NCBI GenBank assembly: GCA_004194705.1
Contig: SADC01001311.1
Span: forward strand, 1 to 64,000
Direction of reading: 5' to 3'
DNA from: Ditylenchus dipsaci
Lineage: Eukaryota; Nematoda; Chromadorea; Rhabditida; Anguinidae
DNA length: 64,000 nucleotides
Under the pieces are notes generated by a model. It searched no databases, was not told the origin of the DNA, and worked only from the letters and a program-made list of their open reading frames with translations. A program made the translations under genes and the position numbers. This document shows, one piece after another, positions 1 to 11,445 of this stretch (position 1 is its first letter; every line of letters begins with the position of its first letter).

Positions 1-431
1 TGTTACGAGGTTTTGCGTTGCATTTTTGTCTCAAACTGCCATGGATTTTTCAAACTAGCGTCGGTTTTACCTCTTTTAGAGTTTCATTTAACAAAAAAAA
101 ACCTAATTCAGTGAGTTCGATAAAGCAAAAGAAAGGCCGCTGACACGGCTTTGGCGAATGCTTAGGAGATGTGATGTTCGATTTTTTTGTATTCTAGATG
201 AAATAAGTAATATTTTATAATAAAAAACAGTATCTTGTCAAAAAAAGAATAGCACTGTGCGCGTGTGAAGAACTCTTAAAACAACTATTTTAACTTTCAG
301 TCAGCAGTCACCCCCCTGTTGACTCAGGTAAGATAAAAGATTTTACAATTTTGTATTAATACAGTGCTTTAGCATTGGGCTGCCTTCTCTCAATCTATTT
401 CTGTGGTAAATTTTTATTCTTCTAGCTTTAT
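1..431. other. Unassigned left edge, probably WASHC4 intron
   Basis: No exon can be assigned with confidence. A 27-base stretch at 301-327 has a TTTCAG acceptor before it and a GTAAGA donor after it, so it could be a tiny exon, but its translation matches nothing I recognise in WASHC4. The next convincing exon starts near 432. Confidence 0.3.
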
Positions 432-985
432 AGATAGTTTCTATTTTATGTTCAACATAATCCCACGCAATTTGGAGCTATGGACAAGCGTCTGAAACCG
501 CTTCTCTGCAGTCATCGCACAAGTTGATTTGCTCGTTATGAAAGCCAACATATTCCAGGTGATTTCGACTTTATAAATATAAATAATATTTAAAATACAG
601 CTTTTCAGAATGCCTGCCAGCAGAATTTCGGAGAAGAATTGATGAATAACAAATTATTCTTGGCAGAAAAATTCCAAAAGACAATCATTGAAATGTTGAA
701 TGGCTGGACAAACTAGCTGCTGAAGATATGCCTGACAAGTAGGACATTTTTTCTAAGTTGATGGATAATAAATTGGTGAAAATCTAGACATAAGTTATTG
801 ATTATTGTCTGTTTGTCGGTATGTTTTCAATTGTAAGTTAATAAATGTGACTGGTTTTCTTGAGGTTTCTTCTCTATAACATCACAAAATCCATAGACAA
901 AAAAGCTGAGTGTCTCACTGTGTGCCACCCACCGAAGAATTGTCTCTTTCCACCTAATTGGTTCGCGATCATACACAATATAGAA
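432..985 (+). CDS. WASHC4: WASHC4 (SWIP) exons, part A (central N-terminal region)
   Basis: WASHC4 is the largest scaffold subunit of the WASH complex, which drives Arp2/3 actin nucleation on endosomes. Three exons can be read. About 432-558 encodes a stretch like HNPTQFGAMDKRLKP (vertebrate HNPSKFGIQEEKLKP). 609-738 encodes IFQNACQQNFG and then LAEKFQKTI. 865 to about 985 encodes LYNITKSIDKK (vertebrate LHFQIFRTIDKK). Acceptors are CTTTTCAG and TCTTGAG; donors include CAG|GTGATT and CAA|GTAGGA. One-base frame slips occur near 512, near 700 and at the A6 run near 905; repairing the last gives a better match to the family. The gene's N-terminus lies before the window. The third exon ends directly at a foldback insertion (987). 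Identity is supported by many later exons in the same order and strand. Confidence 0.72.
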
Positions 986-1266
986 CCAGGGGTGGGCAAA
1001 GATCAGATCAGTTTCAGATCAGATCGCAGAGATCAGATCAAATCGGCATAATAATTTTTTTTCTTTTAATTTTGTCAGATTTTACACTTTAAGTCAAAAT
1101 TTTTGCGACGGAACGTATTTTACACAGAATTGGGAAAAGATCAGATCGATTTAGATCAGATCAGTTCAGATCGGCTCAGATAGGCTCAGATCAGGTCAGA
1201 TCGGGTCAAATCTGCATTTTTTTCTTTAAATTTGCGGCGAAACTATTTTACAGCCAAAAAGCAAGG

Positions 1267-2096
1267 TTCATTGTGTTTTTTAACTACATATATATGGTAA
1301 CAATTTTTGTAGGTGGATTTTTAGTACCCTTCATTTTTCCTAAAAATTTAATTTACTTTTTAATAATATCTGTTTTCGCTTCAATCATTGACGAAGTAGG
1401 TGAAAAAGGGTCCGGAAGGTAACACATTGTGCAGGCTCAAAATCCAGCTGGGTACCCACAGGTTTTCAATTAATGCGCCATGATGTTCATACTACACCCA
1501 AGCTCATAATATACCAAAATGACCGCTAAGAGTTTAGCTTTTCAAAAATACCAATTATTTACTCTTTCGGCTTGAAAGTTAGAGATAGATCACCACTGGT
1601 TTGCTGGAGTAGCGATTTTCAAAACGCTCCATTCTTACTTTCTACAAGCGAAAAACTTTGTGCACAGATAATATACAGCTTAATAATCAAAAAAAAAAAA
1701 CAAAGAGCAGAATGTCACTGTCATTGTGGCTTTGAATGCAACTATAGTTTATTGTCAAGTTATGACAAAATGTGCGAAATGAATATATAAGTTGTAACAC
1801 AAATTTTTTATAACTTTTTTTCCGCTGGGAAAACTTTTGATTCTCGCACTGCATTCGTGTTCAGCGTGGTCGATTTGCTTATAAAACTTCTTTCAAAATT
1901 TCAGAGTCCCCGTCAAATTTTAAATACCGCTCAAGACATTCAAAATTTTACATTGATCTGGAATTACAAAAAAAATTTTATAAGCAAATTGACCACGCTG
2001 AACACGAATTCAGTGTCAGAATCGAAAGTTTTTTCAGCGAAAAAAAATCCACCGACAAAAATTGTAACCATATATATGTAGTTAAAAACACAATGG
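1267..2096. repeat. Inverted repeat inside the 987-4233 element
   Basis: About 54 bp at 1267-1320 (ACTACATATATATGGTAAC core) recurs inverted at 2043-2096. A second palindrome (about 1795-2045), with arms containing ATTCGTGTTCAGCGTGGTC, sits within it. A related copy lies at about 7290-7535 and a half copy near 17870-17930. Open frames here are read-through of the palindrome. Confidence 0.75.
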
Positions 2097-2112
2097 GAGA
2101 CTATATACTACC

Positions 2113-2230
2113 TCGGCCAAGCATCGCCAAGTATACTTGGCCAAGAGTCTTGGCCTACACTTGGTGACCAACATGTTGGTAACCCAATACTTGGCCAACA
2201 TTTTTGGCCAATATTCTTGGCCAACACTTT
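2113..2230. repeat. TTGGCCAAG-type short repeat array (left arm)
   Basis: Multiple imperfect copies of CTTGGCCAA/TTGGTGACCAA. The partner array is at 3190-3420, at the centre of the 2226-4076 palindrome. Confidence 0.7.
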
Positions 2231-4076
2231 GCCAATATTCGCTTTTTTGCAGCAATTACCGTATTACTTATTAACTCCCCACCCCCTAATAAACTCCCCA
2301 CCCTCTAATAATTCCCCACCCTACGGACCTTATATCTCAGCCTAGAGCGAACATTTGCAAATCTGTTTTTTGCGTTTTCTTGTTGCCGCGAGTTTACCTG
2401 ATTACACTTTCAGATTTTGGTTGAGCACCCAAAATCTCAAATCGACCTCAAACTTTTCATTTTTTTAGAGGTGAAAAATAACTCCCATGGGGGCTTAATA
2501 CAGTAAATACGGTAGTCGTAAAATTTGCTTACTAACATACTAGGGTCTGCAGGCACCTATGCCGCTCGGGAACATTAGTCGTTCGGGCACTATTTCTGTG
2601 CTCCGGGAACATTAGTTGCTCAATTTACATTAGTAGTTCAGGTAGATAAATCTTTCGATTGCGTTAATGGTTAGCGTAGATCATCCACCCTACCTGTTAA
2701 CTCACCTACCCTACCCTCGCCCACCCTCGCCTAGCCTTGCCTATCCTCGCCTATCCTCGCCTATCCTCGCCTTTCTTCGCTTTTCTTCGCCTACTTCGCA
2801 TACTCTTGCCTAGCCTCGCCTATTTCGCCTACTATAACGTACACCTGATCTGGTCCCAGGGTGTACGTAATATGAAAGTTTGACTGTAGAGAGATCCCAC
2901 CTAAACACTTAACTATCCTATCTGGCTCCTACATACTATCCTATTTAACTGGCCATTTACCTACTCTATCCTGCAGAAAAGTGCGCTTGAAACACAAAAA
3001 TTCACCTTAAATCCAGGCTAAAATCCACCATCACCCATTTGGAGGGCAAGGAAATTATTTTTAGAAGCAACTTGAGTTCGATAAAACATCAAACAAGAGT
3101 TCAATAAAGTTTGCAAGTGATATGGTTGTTTGTTGGGAAGTGTAGCTTGGGAAAAAAAATAAGAAAAAGTTATGATGAAACTCTTAGTGACCAAGCTTGG
3201 CCAAGCTTGTTTTGGATATTGGTCACTGACCAAACCAAGCTTTTTCCTTATAAAATCTTGGTAGCCAAGCTTGGCCATATTGGTTGACCAAGGTTGTCTT
3301 TGCCAAGCTTGGCCAAGTATTGGTGACCAAGTATTGGCCAAGTATCAGTGACCAATACTTGGCCAAGCTGGCCAAGACAACCTTGGTCACCAATATGGCC
3401 AAGCTTGGCAACCAAGATTTTTGTAAGGAAAAAAGCTTGTTTGGTCCACTTCCCAACAAACAAACCATATCACTTGCAAACTTTATTGAACTCTTGTTTG
3501 AATGTTTTATTGAACTCAAGTAGCTTCTAAAAAATGTTTTCCTTGCCCTCCAAATTGGTGATGGTGATTTTAGCCTGGATTTAAGGTGGATTTTTGTGTT
3601 CAAGCGCACTTTTCTGCCACGTAAGGTAGGTAAATGGCCAGTTAGAGTGAGTAGATAGCCAGATAGGATAGTTATGTGTTCAAGTGGAATCTCTACAGTC
3701 AAACTTTGATATAAACGTGGTGTACGATATAATAGGCAAAATAGGCGAGGGTAGGCGAGGGTAGAGTAGGCTCAGGCAGAAGTAGGCCAGCGTATGTTAG
3801 GACGAACATAATCATCAGTCTAAAACACGTTTGAGTCCGTCCTAACATACGCTAGCCAATCCTTGGCCTAAGCCTAAAAAATTACAAAAAACAACAGGGG
3901 GGGACCAAGCAAAACCCCCCCCCATTGAGGGATAGGGCCACTAATGTTCTTGGAGCACAGGAATAGTGCCCGAACCACTAATGTTCCCGAGCGGCATAGG
4001 TGCCTGCAGACCCTAGTATGTTAGTAAGCAAATTTTACGACTAATTGCTGCAAAAAGCGAATATTGATATAATATA
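2226..4076. repeat. 1.85 kb palindrome with CCAAGCTTGG core
   Basis: Sequence around 2226-2260 and 2515-2640 (TTAGTAAGCAAATTTTACGA in reverse, GGTGCCTGCAG, AATATTCGC) returns inverted at 3934-4076. The centre near 3300-3420 is a dense TTGGCCAAGCTTGG array. The left arm carries the MITE at 2259-2512; the right arm does not. Confidence 0.85.
2259..2512. mobile_element. TA-flanked MITE, CCGTATTT family, copy 1
   Basis: 254 bp with TIR CCGTATTACTTATTAA / CCGTATTTACTG, flanked by TA (2257-2258 and 2513-2514). The opposite palindrome arm near 4040 has the unoccupied sequence CAATTAGTCG, so insertion at TA is certain. Other family copies are at 4252-5188, 21416-21629 and about 57619-57868. It is a Tc1/mariner-type non-autonomous element and encodes nothing. 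Confidence 0.9.
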
Positions 4077-4251
4077 ATCGGTCGGATCTTTTCCCAGCTC
4101 TGTGTAAAACGTTCCGCCGCAAAATTTTGACTTAAAGTGTGAAATTTGACAAAATTTAAGAAAAAAAATTTGTTATGCCGATCTGATCTGATCTTGATAT
4201 GATCTGAACTCATCTGATCTTTGCCCACCCCTGTAGCAAACCCAATATATA

Positions 4252-5188
4252 CCGTATTTTCTCTAATAGAGCCACCGCTTCGAGTTTGAGGGTCCGTATC
4301 TCGGAGCAGTGTTAATATGGGTGCATGACGTTTCACCGTCACTTTTTTTACCGTCACTATTTCCACTGTCACCATTTCACCGTTACCTATTTTCGCCGTC
4401 AGCTAAATTTCACCGTCACTATTTTCACCGTCAGCTCTTCCACTTTTTTAAAACGATTTCCTGAGTACATTAGTAAAAATTGAAAGTTAGTTTTCTGTAA
4501 CCAAATTTTTATGTTGTACTCAAGTTGTTCAGCGGGGCATGAACCTGGAAGAGGGAGGACTACCTCAGTTTTTCATGTGTCGATAAATTAAAACCAAGTT
4601 TTGTTCTTTACAACCCGCTCTAAGTACCATTTTGTAATATTTTTTTTAAAATAAATATAACATGATTTTTATGCTCGCTCAGAAAAATTCACCAAAATTT
4701 TGGGGTGAACCACCTCGGAGTGGGTGCCTACCAATGTACTATTTGGGTATTGAGATTCTGGATAGTCAAAACTCAAAAACCGCATTTTGATCTTATCAAT
4801 CCATTAAAGTCGCTGTTCATTTTGTAGCCTGAAAAGATATGTGATTAAGGGATAAAAAGCGAAACTATTAAGTCATGAATTAGCCATAAAACCATAGACA
4901 AAATATTGCGCTGACGGTGAAATAAAGCTGACGGTTAGAATAGGTAGCGGTGCAAGTAGTGGCGGTGAAAATTGACCGACGGTGAGAAAAGTGACTGTGA
5001 AACGTCCTGCAACCGATAATATTTTGCAAAGCTATTTGACGCATTTTCTTAACTCCCACGAGCTCTACCGATTCCGCTGTTTAGATTTTGGATTTTCAAC
5101 CAAAAATCTCGAGATCGACCCAAACTTTTTTAGATTTTCAGGCATCAAAAAAATAAAGCCACCAGTGACTTCATTAGAGAAAATACGG
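4252..5188. mobile_element. CCGTATTT-family MITE, copy 2, split by a nested element
   Basis: TIR CCGTATTTTCTCTAATAGAG at the left returns inverted at the right (CATTAGAGAAAATACGG), with TA on both sides (4250-4251; 5189-5190). The foldback at 4319-5014 sits inside it. It lies just upstream of the WASHC4 exon at 5217. Confidence 0.88.
4319..5014. mobile_element. Array-arm foldback element (CACCGTCA unit)
   Basis: Ends are GGGTGCATGACGTTTCACC and, inverted, GGTTGCAGGACGTTTCAC. The flanking octamers are GTTAATAT (4311-4318) and GATAATAT (5015-5022), an 8 bp duplication with one mismatch. The arms contain tandem GTTTCACCGTCAC-like units (4325-4440; 4910-5010). No gene was recognised in the core. 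Confidence 0.82.
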
Positions 5189-5216
5189 TAGTTGACTCAG
5201 CCATTATGAACTTTAG

Positions 5217-5588
5217 GTGACATTATGATAACTCCTACCGAATTATTGTTTGCTCAAGTGCCAGAGATAAAGAAGTTGATTGATCGAAAGACAATCGCAT
5301 CTATTACTCAGGCTAAAGCAACACTTTTGGAGAAACAGTTAGAAATATAGCGAGAGAGGTTCAGCAAATGCAGACAACTGTAGCTGGTAGGATGATAAGC
5401 GACAAATCGATTTATTGATAATTTGCGGTCTCAGATGGAAAGATGAGCTTACAGCTTTTACTGTTTGTACAAATGACGAATCGACCATATTCACCAGGTG
5501 CACGTGCATTCTAAAGGTATCTTTGGAGATGATTAGTGCCGAAAAAAGAAATGTTTAATTTTTAGGGGTGCTCGTATTGCGGACAAAA
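5217..5588 (+). CDS. WASHC4: WASHC4 exons, part B
   Basis: Exon 5217-5386 (acceptor ACTTTAG, donor G|GTAGGA) encodes LLFAQVPEIKKLIDRKTIAS, matching vertebrate [20 protein letters not shown], then TLLEKQ and, after a one-base slip near 5340, RNIAREVQQMQ (vertebrate SLTKDVQSYY). Exon 5435-5497 (acceptor GGTCTCAG, donor CAG|GTGCAC) follows. A 23-base candidate exon at 5566-5588 has good splice sites but weak homology. The intron after it runs more than 10 kb to 16184. Confidence 0.72.
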
Positions 5589-5937
5589 GTAAGTTACCAG
5601 GGGCGTTCTAGATCGCAGATTTTTTGAAGATCGGAATATCCGTTAAAAGTCCGGTTTTTTAAGTACCGGATTTTTTGGAAAAAATTTCCTAATCCGGAGT
5701 TTTGTAATTTTTTGTACATATTTTTTCTCCGACTAAAACACTTTTTTTTTCGACTAATTTCATATTTGCATTTTCTTGAATTTTTGTCTGAATTTTCTAA
5801 TTTTTTAGAATTATCGTGTAGCCTTGGATCTCAGCTTTCTAATAATTTGTCAAACTCCGCTGAATCATATAGAGCAATTTTCAAAATATAGAGATTAAGG
5901 GTTGACACAAAGTATCGGCTGTACACCGAAATATTGG

Positions 5938-6640
5938 GTTGTAACATAAGTCATGGCGGTTTTTGTTCATGAAGATTTTTGTTTCAATGTAAAATATTTC
6001 TACCATACTGATATTTGTCATTTTGTAGAGAAGAATCTCCTATTTCAATCGCTCTTTTCAGATTTTACAATTTTACAACAAAATGTTGATTTTTAGCCTT
6101 CAAGAAATGAGCTTCAAGTTAAAAAAGTAACTATCTCCGACATCTTTAAAACTAGTCAAAAGTTCAGTAAATTGTTAGGCGCTGCAGCAACAACTTAGCA
6201 CCCTATTGTAGCGCAGATCAAGAGCTTCAAAATCCATTTTACATAATGATTTTTGAAAATCTGAGTATTGAGATATGGTCTTTTGAAAAAGTCAATCTCT
6301 TAAAAATGACTGAAATCCAGAAAAAAATTAAGAAAACTTGAATTTCAGTCATTTTATGAAGCTCTTGATCTGCGCTACAATATGGCGCTAAGTTGTTGCT
6401 GCAGCGCCAAACAATTGACTAAACTTTGACTAGTTTTAAAGATGTCGGAGATAATTATTTTTTTAACTTGAAGCTCATTTCTTGAAGGCTAAAAATCAAC
6501 ATTTTGTTGTAAAATTGTAAAATCTGAAAAAGAGCGATGAAATAGGAGATTCTTCTCTACAAAATGACAAATAGCAGTATGGTAGAAATATTTCACATTG
6601 AAACAAAATCTTCATGAACAAAAACCGCATGACTAACCCG
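5938..6640. repeat. Inverted repeat with arms of about 300 bp
   Basis: Arms about 5938-6240 and 6356-6640 are near-perfect reverse complements (CAACATTTTGTTGTAAAATT; GGCGCTGCAGCAACAACTTA). It lies in the large WASHC4 intron. Low-complexity sequence from 5600 to 5930 before it holds nothing I can assign. Confidence 0.85.
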
Positions 6641-6769
6641 TACCGGATTTTAGCTTAAATTTTCTACCGGGACGGGACAACAAATGTATATTTTTTCGGG
6701 ACTGGATGTCGGGTCGGGACGGAGTGCACTTGGGCTTTTACGCGTTTTCGCAGACGGCAATGGCCTTTT

Positions 6770-7870
6770 AACACTCCCGAGGTGGATCGGCAGGTCGATA
6801 TATTCCGGTGCAGAATTCGACGGAGAATACGACTATCACTTTTATCCGGAAAAAAAATGACTCTGAAGGGTCAATATAACGTGTTGAAAACAGGGCATAT
6901 TTCAGACTATCATAAATCGATAATTTTAGTTTCTTTTGCATTTATTTCCATCATATGACAAGAACTTATTCACATGCCATATGTCAAAATGACCGCCCGG
7001 ATCTCCTCTTTTAAACGTGTGTCAGCTTTCTGTACTGTCACGACAAAATCTAAGTTTTGTTGTCTAAAGAAAATATTAAGTCATTTTTTACGAAAGCGGT
7101 ATTTGTAGTTAAATTTGCAAAATAATGTGTGATAGGGCTGTTCTTTTACTAAACAGTTCATATCATTCGACAGAGCAAGAAAAACTGCTCCAGAAAATAT
7201 TTCATTTTACAAAAATGAAGAGTGTTTAGAGTGTCAAGTAACAGTCGCAAAGAAAATCAAAAAATTGATTAAAAAACGTTTTGACGGAAAACTTTTTTTT
7301 CGCTATGAAAACCTAGAAATCAGACACTGAATTCGTGTTCAGCATGATCGATTTCTTTATAAAACTGCTCTTAAACTGAAAATTTCGTTTCAAATTTTGA
7401 ATTCCGCTCAAGACAATAAATATTTAAACTAATGCGGATTTTTTGTTTAAATATTTATTGTCCTGAGCGGAATTCAAAATTCGAAAGTGAATTTTAAGTT
7501 TTAAGAGGAGTTTTATAAGGTTCATGCTGAACATGAATTCTGTAAAAAATGACTTAATATTTTCTTTAGACAACAAAACTTAGATTTTGTCCTGACAGTA
7601 CAGAAAGCTGACACACGTTTAAAGAGGAGATCCGGGCGGTCATTTTGACATATGGCATGTGAATAAGTTCTTGTCATATGATGGAAATAAATGCAAAAGA
7701 AACTAAAATTATCGATTTATGATAGTCTGAAATATGCCCTGTTTTCAACACGTTATATTGACCCTTCAGAGTCATTTTTTTCCGGATAAAAAGTGATAGT
7801 CGTATTCTCCGTCGAATTCTGCACCGGAATATATCGACCTGCCGATCAACCTCCGGAGTGTTAAAGGACC
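6770..7870. repeat. Inverted repeat with arms of about 330 bp and a nested palindrome
   Basis: Arms 6770-7100 and 7545-7870 are reverse complements (CGGCAGGTCGATATATTCCG; CATATGACAAGAACTTATTC). The loop carries the smaller palindrome 7290-7535, related to the one at 1795-2045. The minus-strand frame at 7674-7937 is only an arm read-through. Confidence 0.85.
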
Positions 7871-7943
7871 CTGCCTCTTCCTTATCATAGCAATTCGAAA
7901 GGTTTGAATGCGCGCGAGACCACACACACTTTGTCAATAATAA

Positions 7944-9310
7944 TTAGCTCAAATTGTTTTACCCCGCCTAATTATTGATTTACCCCTCCAAACTATCGAT
8001 TTACCCCTCCCTATTTGATTTCATCCCACCTAATTTGAATTTTTAGTCAAATACTGCAGTAAATTTTGCGGGAATTTAAATTTTATAGTCAAAAAATAAC
8101 TTGGATCGCTCAGAATCATAGTTGCACCTCAGCCAAATCGCCGCCAGCGCCGGCGCCATGCTACAAAAAATTTCGGCGCCGGCAGGTATTTTTCACAACG
8201 GCGTCAGCGCCGGCGCTGTATAGTCAAATTTCGCCGCCGGCGCCAGCGCCAGTCGAAATTTTCGCCGCCAGCGCCACAAGAAATGTTTTTTGTTCAGTCA
8301 CTGTATTTCACTGTTAATTTTTTCATTGACGAAGTATCAATGAATGCGATTTTTTTTTGTTTTTTTTTGTATTATTACTGCTTTTTAATGCTAAAACATT
8401 ATACAAAATATGATTTTTTGTATAAGGTTGGTGTGATTTCTTCGAGAAATTATTTCTAATTAGTGTCTGTGACAACCTAATCGAAAAAAGCTCTCAGCTA
8501 CAAAAGAATGTGAAAACATTTGAGAAAAGAAAAAATATATATATGAAATACATGTAAAAAGTCGTGTCAAAGAGAAGCCGTAAAAGCACCCCAACTCGTT
8601 TAATTGAAAAGTAGTGGGTTTCGAAAATAAATGTACTTGATATTTTTCATAACTTTCATTCGAATCGCAACGGTAGATATAAAACTTTCAGCGCCAGCGC
8701 CAAGCTTCGAAAATTTTCGGCGCCGGCGCCCCCAGATTTTTTTTAAACAGCGCTGGCGCTGGTGCAACTATGCTCAGAATACCACCCGGAGTGGCCAGAA
8801 GCCCATGAAAGTTGGTTTTTTGAGGGTTTATTAAAGGGGGGGGTAAACTTTTCACGAAAAACGATTAGGCGGACAGAATTACAGTCAGATGGGCTAATTC
8901 GCTCAGAATTCCACCCTGAACCATTCTCAATCATCTTAAACCACCCTAAGCACTGATTTAGAACAGTTAGATACTGGTCTAGAGTAGTTTAGGATGGTTT
9001 AGGGGGGGGGTTAAGATGGCTGAGAATGGTTCAGGGTGGAATTCTGAGTGATTTAGCCATCTGACTGGAATTCTGATCCCCCAACCGCTTTTATGTAAAA
9101 AGTTTACCCCTCTCCCCTCTTTAGTAAACCCCAAAAAACCAAATTTCAGGGGCTTCTGGCCACTCCGGGTGGTATTTTGAAGAATCCAAGTTATTTTTTG
9201 ACTATAAAGTTTGAATTCCCTCAAATTCTAATGCTGTATTTGTCTAAAAATTCCAATTTGCTGGGTAAATCAATAATTTGGTGGGGTAAACGAGTATTTT
9301 GCTCGAAATT
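7944..9310. mobile_element. Composite foldback element hosting two nested elements
   Basis: Outer arms (7944-8108; 9180-9310) share TTTTACCCCGCCTAATTATTG-like and TCAAAAAATAACTTGGAT sequence in inverted order. Between them are the 8117-8772 element and a palindrome of about 8782-9178 (CACTCCGGGTGGTATT ends, inner ATTCTGAGCGATT). Relatives of that palindrome are at 32050-32350 and 39530-39880. Confidence 0.75.
8117..8772. mobile_element. Array-arm foldback element (GCCGGCGCC unit)
   Basis: Ends CATAGTTGCACC (8117-8128) and its inverse (8761-8772) are flanked by CTCAGAAT on both sides (8109-8116; 8773-8780). Arms carry GC-rich CGCCGGCGCCAGCGCC arrays (8140-8275; 8690-8770) that stand out from the AT-rich surroundings. 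The other arm of its host palindrome (about 9160-9190) lacks the insert. Confidence 0.85.
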
Positions 9311-9329
9311 CGACGCTACTATTGGGTTG

Positions 9330-9660
9330 GTCCATAAGTTCGCGGGTGATGATACATCCACCGCAAGGTTTCTGTATGGGTTTCATAAGTTTTTATTAAT
9401 GCATGTCATTTAAAATGACAGATGGGTCTCGGAATAAAAATTTAATTTGTAAAATTAGAACAACATTTTTTGATGAGTTTCGTAATTAATATCCAAAACA
9501 CGAAATTGTAATTTTGAAACCCATCAAACAAGTTTGTTCTAATTTTCCAAATTAAATTTTGATTCCGAAACCCATGTGACATTTTTAAGTGACATGTATT
9601 ATAAAAACTCATGTAACCCATGCAGAAACCTTGCGGTGAATGTTCAAGCAACCTTGGGCT
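9330..9660. mobile_element. Palindromic MITE, possibly mariner-derived
   Basis: ACCGCAAGGTTTCTGTATGG and following bases recur inverted near 9600-9640; the centre is near 9500. The sequence before it, GGGTTGGTCCATAAGTTCG (9323-9341), resembles a mariner TIR, but the right end does not match it well. Confidence 0.55.
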
Positions 9661-9784
9661 CAACTAGTGGATGGTTCTAAATTTTGAAAAAATTTTAAAT
9701 GAACACAAAAATAATTCGACAAAAATTTTCGAAATAAAAGAGCTATCCCCACGAATTCAAAAATTCGAAATTGCCATTGCGTAA

Positions 9785-10005
9785 AAGCTCAAGTGCTCGC
9801 CCCCTCCAAAGAGTATTTTTCTCTAAGCGTCCTATTTTGGGTTCCCTTGATTTTTTTAAGTTTTCTTTTTTGCAATGTGTAGCGCGCTAACTTAGGCTTA
9901 GGATTAGGCTTAGGCCTCAGGCTTAGGTCTTAGGCTTAGGCAAAAATGAAAAAAGTTAACTTAGAGAAAAATACTCCTTGGAGGCGGGGGAGGGGGCGGT
10001 AACTT
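9785..10005. repeat. Foldback with interstitial TTAGGC repeats
   Basis: CCCCCTCCAAAGAGTATTTT at 9800-9820 returns inverted at about 9970-9995. Between them (9893-9943) is a run of degenerate TTAGGC, the nematode telomere unit. Confidence 0.7.
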
Positions 10006-10296
10006 AAGCTACTGTCCATTATAACTCTGAATTATTTTTTGTTTGCGCTTATTGTTTAGAAAATAAATTTGTAAATTTGTTCAATATTTAGGACCCTTCA
10101 CTAGTCGAGCCAAACGTTGCATGACCATGATCCGACAACTTATCCGACTTGCACTGGTTTATAACTGTCACTTCTATAACGTGACTTATATAAAATAGAA
10201 CATACGTTTAAAATTTAAAACGCAATCAAAAAATAATTTGAAACATTATTCACAAAATCTATCTGGTCCCGCGCGCATGCGAACCTTTGAAATTTC

Positions 10297-10994
10297 GACG
10301 CTACTTGCATATATCCCCCCCCCCCCCAGATCAACGTTTTTTTAATGTTCCCAAACACCTATATCGACCTAAAATCGCCTCAGAAGCTCAAAAAAAAATT
10401 ATTTTTGAGTTCTGGTCGATTAAAAATCAAGTTTTGGACACTTTTAAATTTTGACTTTTTACCTGTTTTATCATGTTTTGGTCACTGGAGCTGGGCAAAA
10501 ATAGTCTCTAAATGCATTTTTGTTCAAAAGTCTTGCTCGGAATTATGTCTAAGGTAAGTGAGTGCGCGCATCTCTAACCAACCAAGCCCACTGCGCCCAC
10601 TTCGGGGCGCAGGGGACTTGGTTGCTTGGGGTTGAGATGCGCACACCCACATACCTTAGACGCAAATCACTCGAAAGTGACTCTGGATGGATAAAAAATG
10701 TATGCATACCAGAGCTTATTTATGCGGTAGGCCCAGTCAACAAAACCATGTTCAACATCTTCCTTTTTGTTTAAAATTGGCCCCTTTTTGGTCCATTTCA
10801 CCCTAATACTGCTCTAAATCCCTTCAAAATGGTCAAAATAGGTACTTTTTGGTGGTCCCAAAACTTGATTTTTAATTGACCAGAACTCAAAAATAATGTC
10901 TTTTTTGAGCTTCTGAGGCGATTTTAGGTCGACATAGGGTGTTTGGGAACATTTAAAAAAAGTTGATTTGGGGGGGGTATATGCAAGTAGCGCC
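10297..10994. mobile_element. GGCGCTAC-family element, 698 bp
   Basis: Ends GACGCTACTTGCATATA and, inverted, GGCGCTACTTGCATATA are followed by C or G runs. The octamer GAAATTTC is duplicated exactly (10289-10296; 10995-11002). Arms of about 120 bp continue inward (TCAGAAGCTC, TTTTGAGTTCTGG), and a hairpin repeat copy sits in the middle. Confidence 0.9.
10490..10770. repeat. Hairpin repeat, copy A
   Basis: The core GTCTAAGGTAAGTG...CACATACCTTAGAC (10548-10661) is an imperfect palindrome around a GC-rich stem-loop (GCGCCC-ACTTC-GGGGCGC). Flanks include GGAATTATGTCTAAGG on the left and CTCTGGATG...GCATACCAGAG on the right, features shared with the other copies. Confidence 0.8.
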
Positions 10995-11445
10995 GAAATT
11001 TCCATGATAAGGAAGAGACAGGGTCTTTTAAGAAACGTCTAACGTGCCTCATTTGGCACATCAATTCCAGTACAAAAGCTCTGAAAAGTACAATCACATT
11101 AAGCAACTGAAAAGGGAATCCTCAGAAATCCGATATTTTGAAAAATCCCTGAGAAACACAATGTCTCAAAAAATCCTCAGGATCGAAAGTTACGGTTTTT
11201 TAGAAATAATCCGCGATTTAGAATATGACCCTATTTTTTTTATTGAAAAACTGCAAATTTGGCACTTTCCAATAAGCAAAACTAAACTTTTTATAAAGGC
11301 TGTGATCATAGTCGGGTCAACATTGTTGACCCTCAACATTTGTTGTTGACTCCGAAATATTGACCGCAGATGTTGATAGTACCTTCAACATTTCACCCTC
11401 AACATTTTGTTGGTCCCAATGTTGACCCACAACATAAGTTTTTTT

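Larger units (their letters stand above)
987..4233. mobile_element. 3.2 kb hAT-like foldback element in a WASHC4 intron
   Basis: Ends are CAGGGGTGGGCAAA (987-1000) and its reverse complement (4220-4233), a hAT-type terminus. Inside both ends lie degenerate GATCAGATC arrays (1001-1210; 4080-4215). The flanking octamers TATAGAAC and TAGCAAAC agree at 6 of 8 positions, so a target duplication is only suggested. The interior is a stack of further palindromes with no transposase. Confidence 0.7.

Noticed and set aside
838..844. AATAAA as an early poly(A) site of WASHC4
   Set aside because: Later exons of the same protein continue far beyond it, and it overlaps a probable short intron.
3018..3702. 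Overlapping ORFs of 100-160 codons on both strands
   Set aside because: Centre of a palindrome (TTGGCCAAGC units); mirrored frames, no homology.
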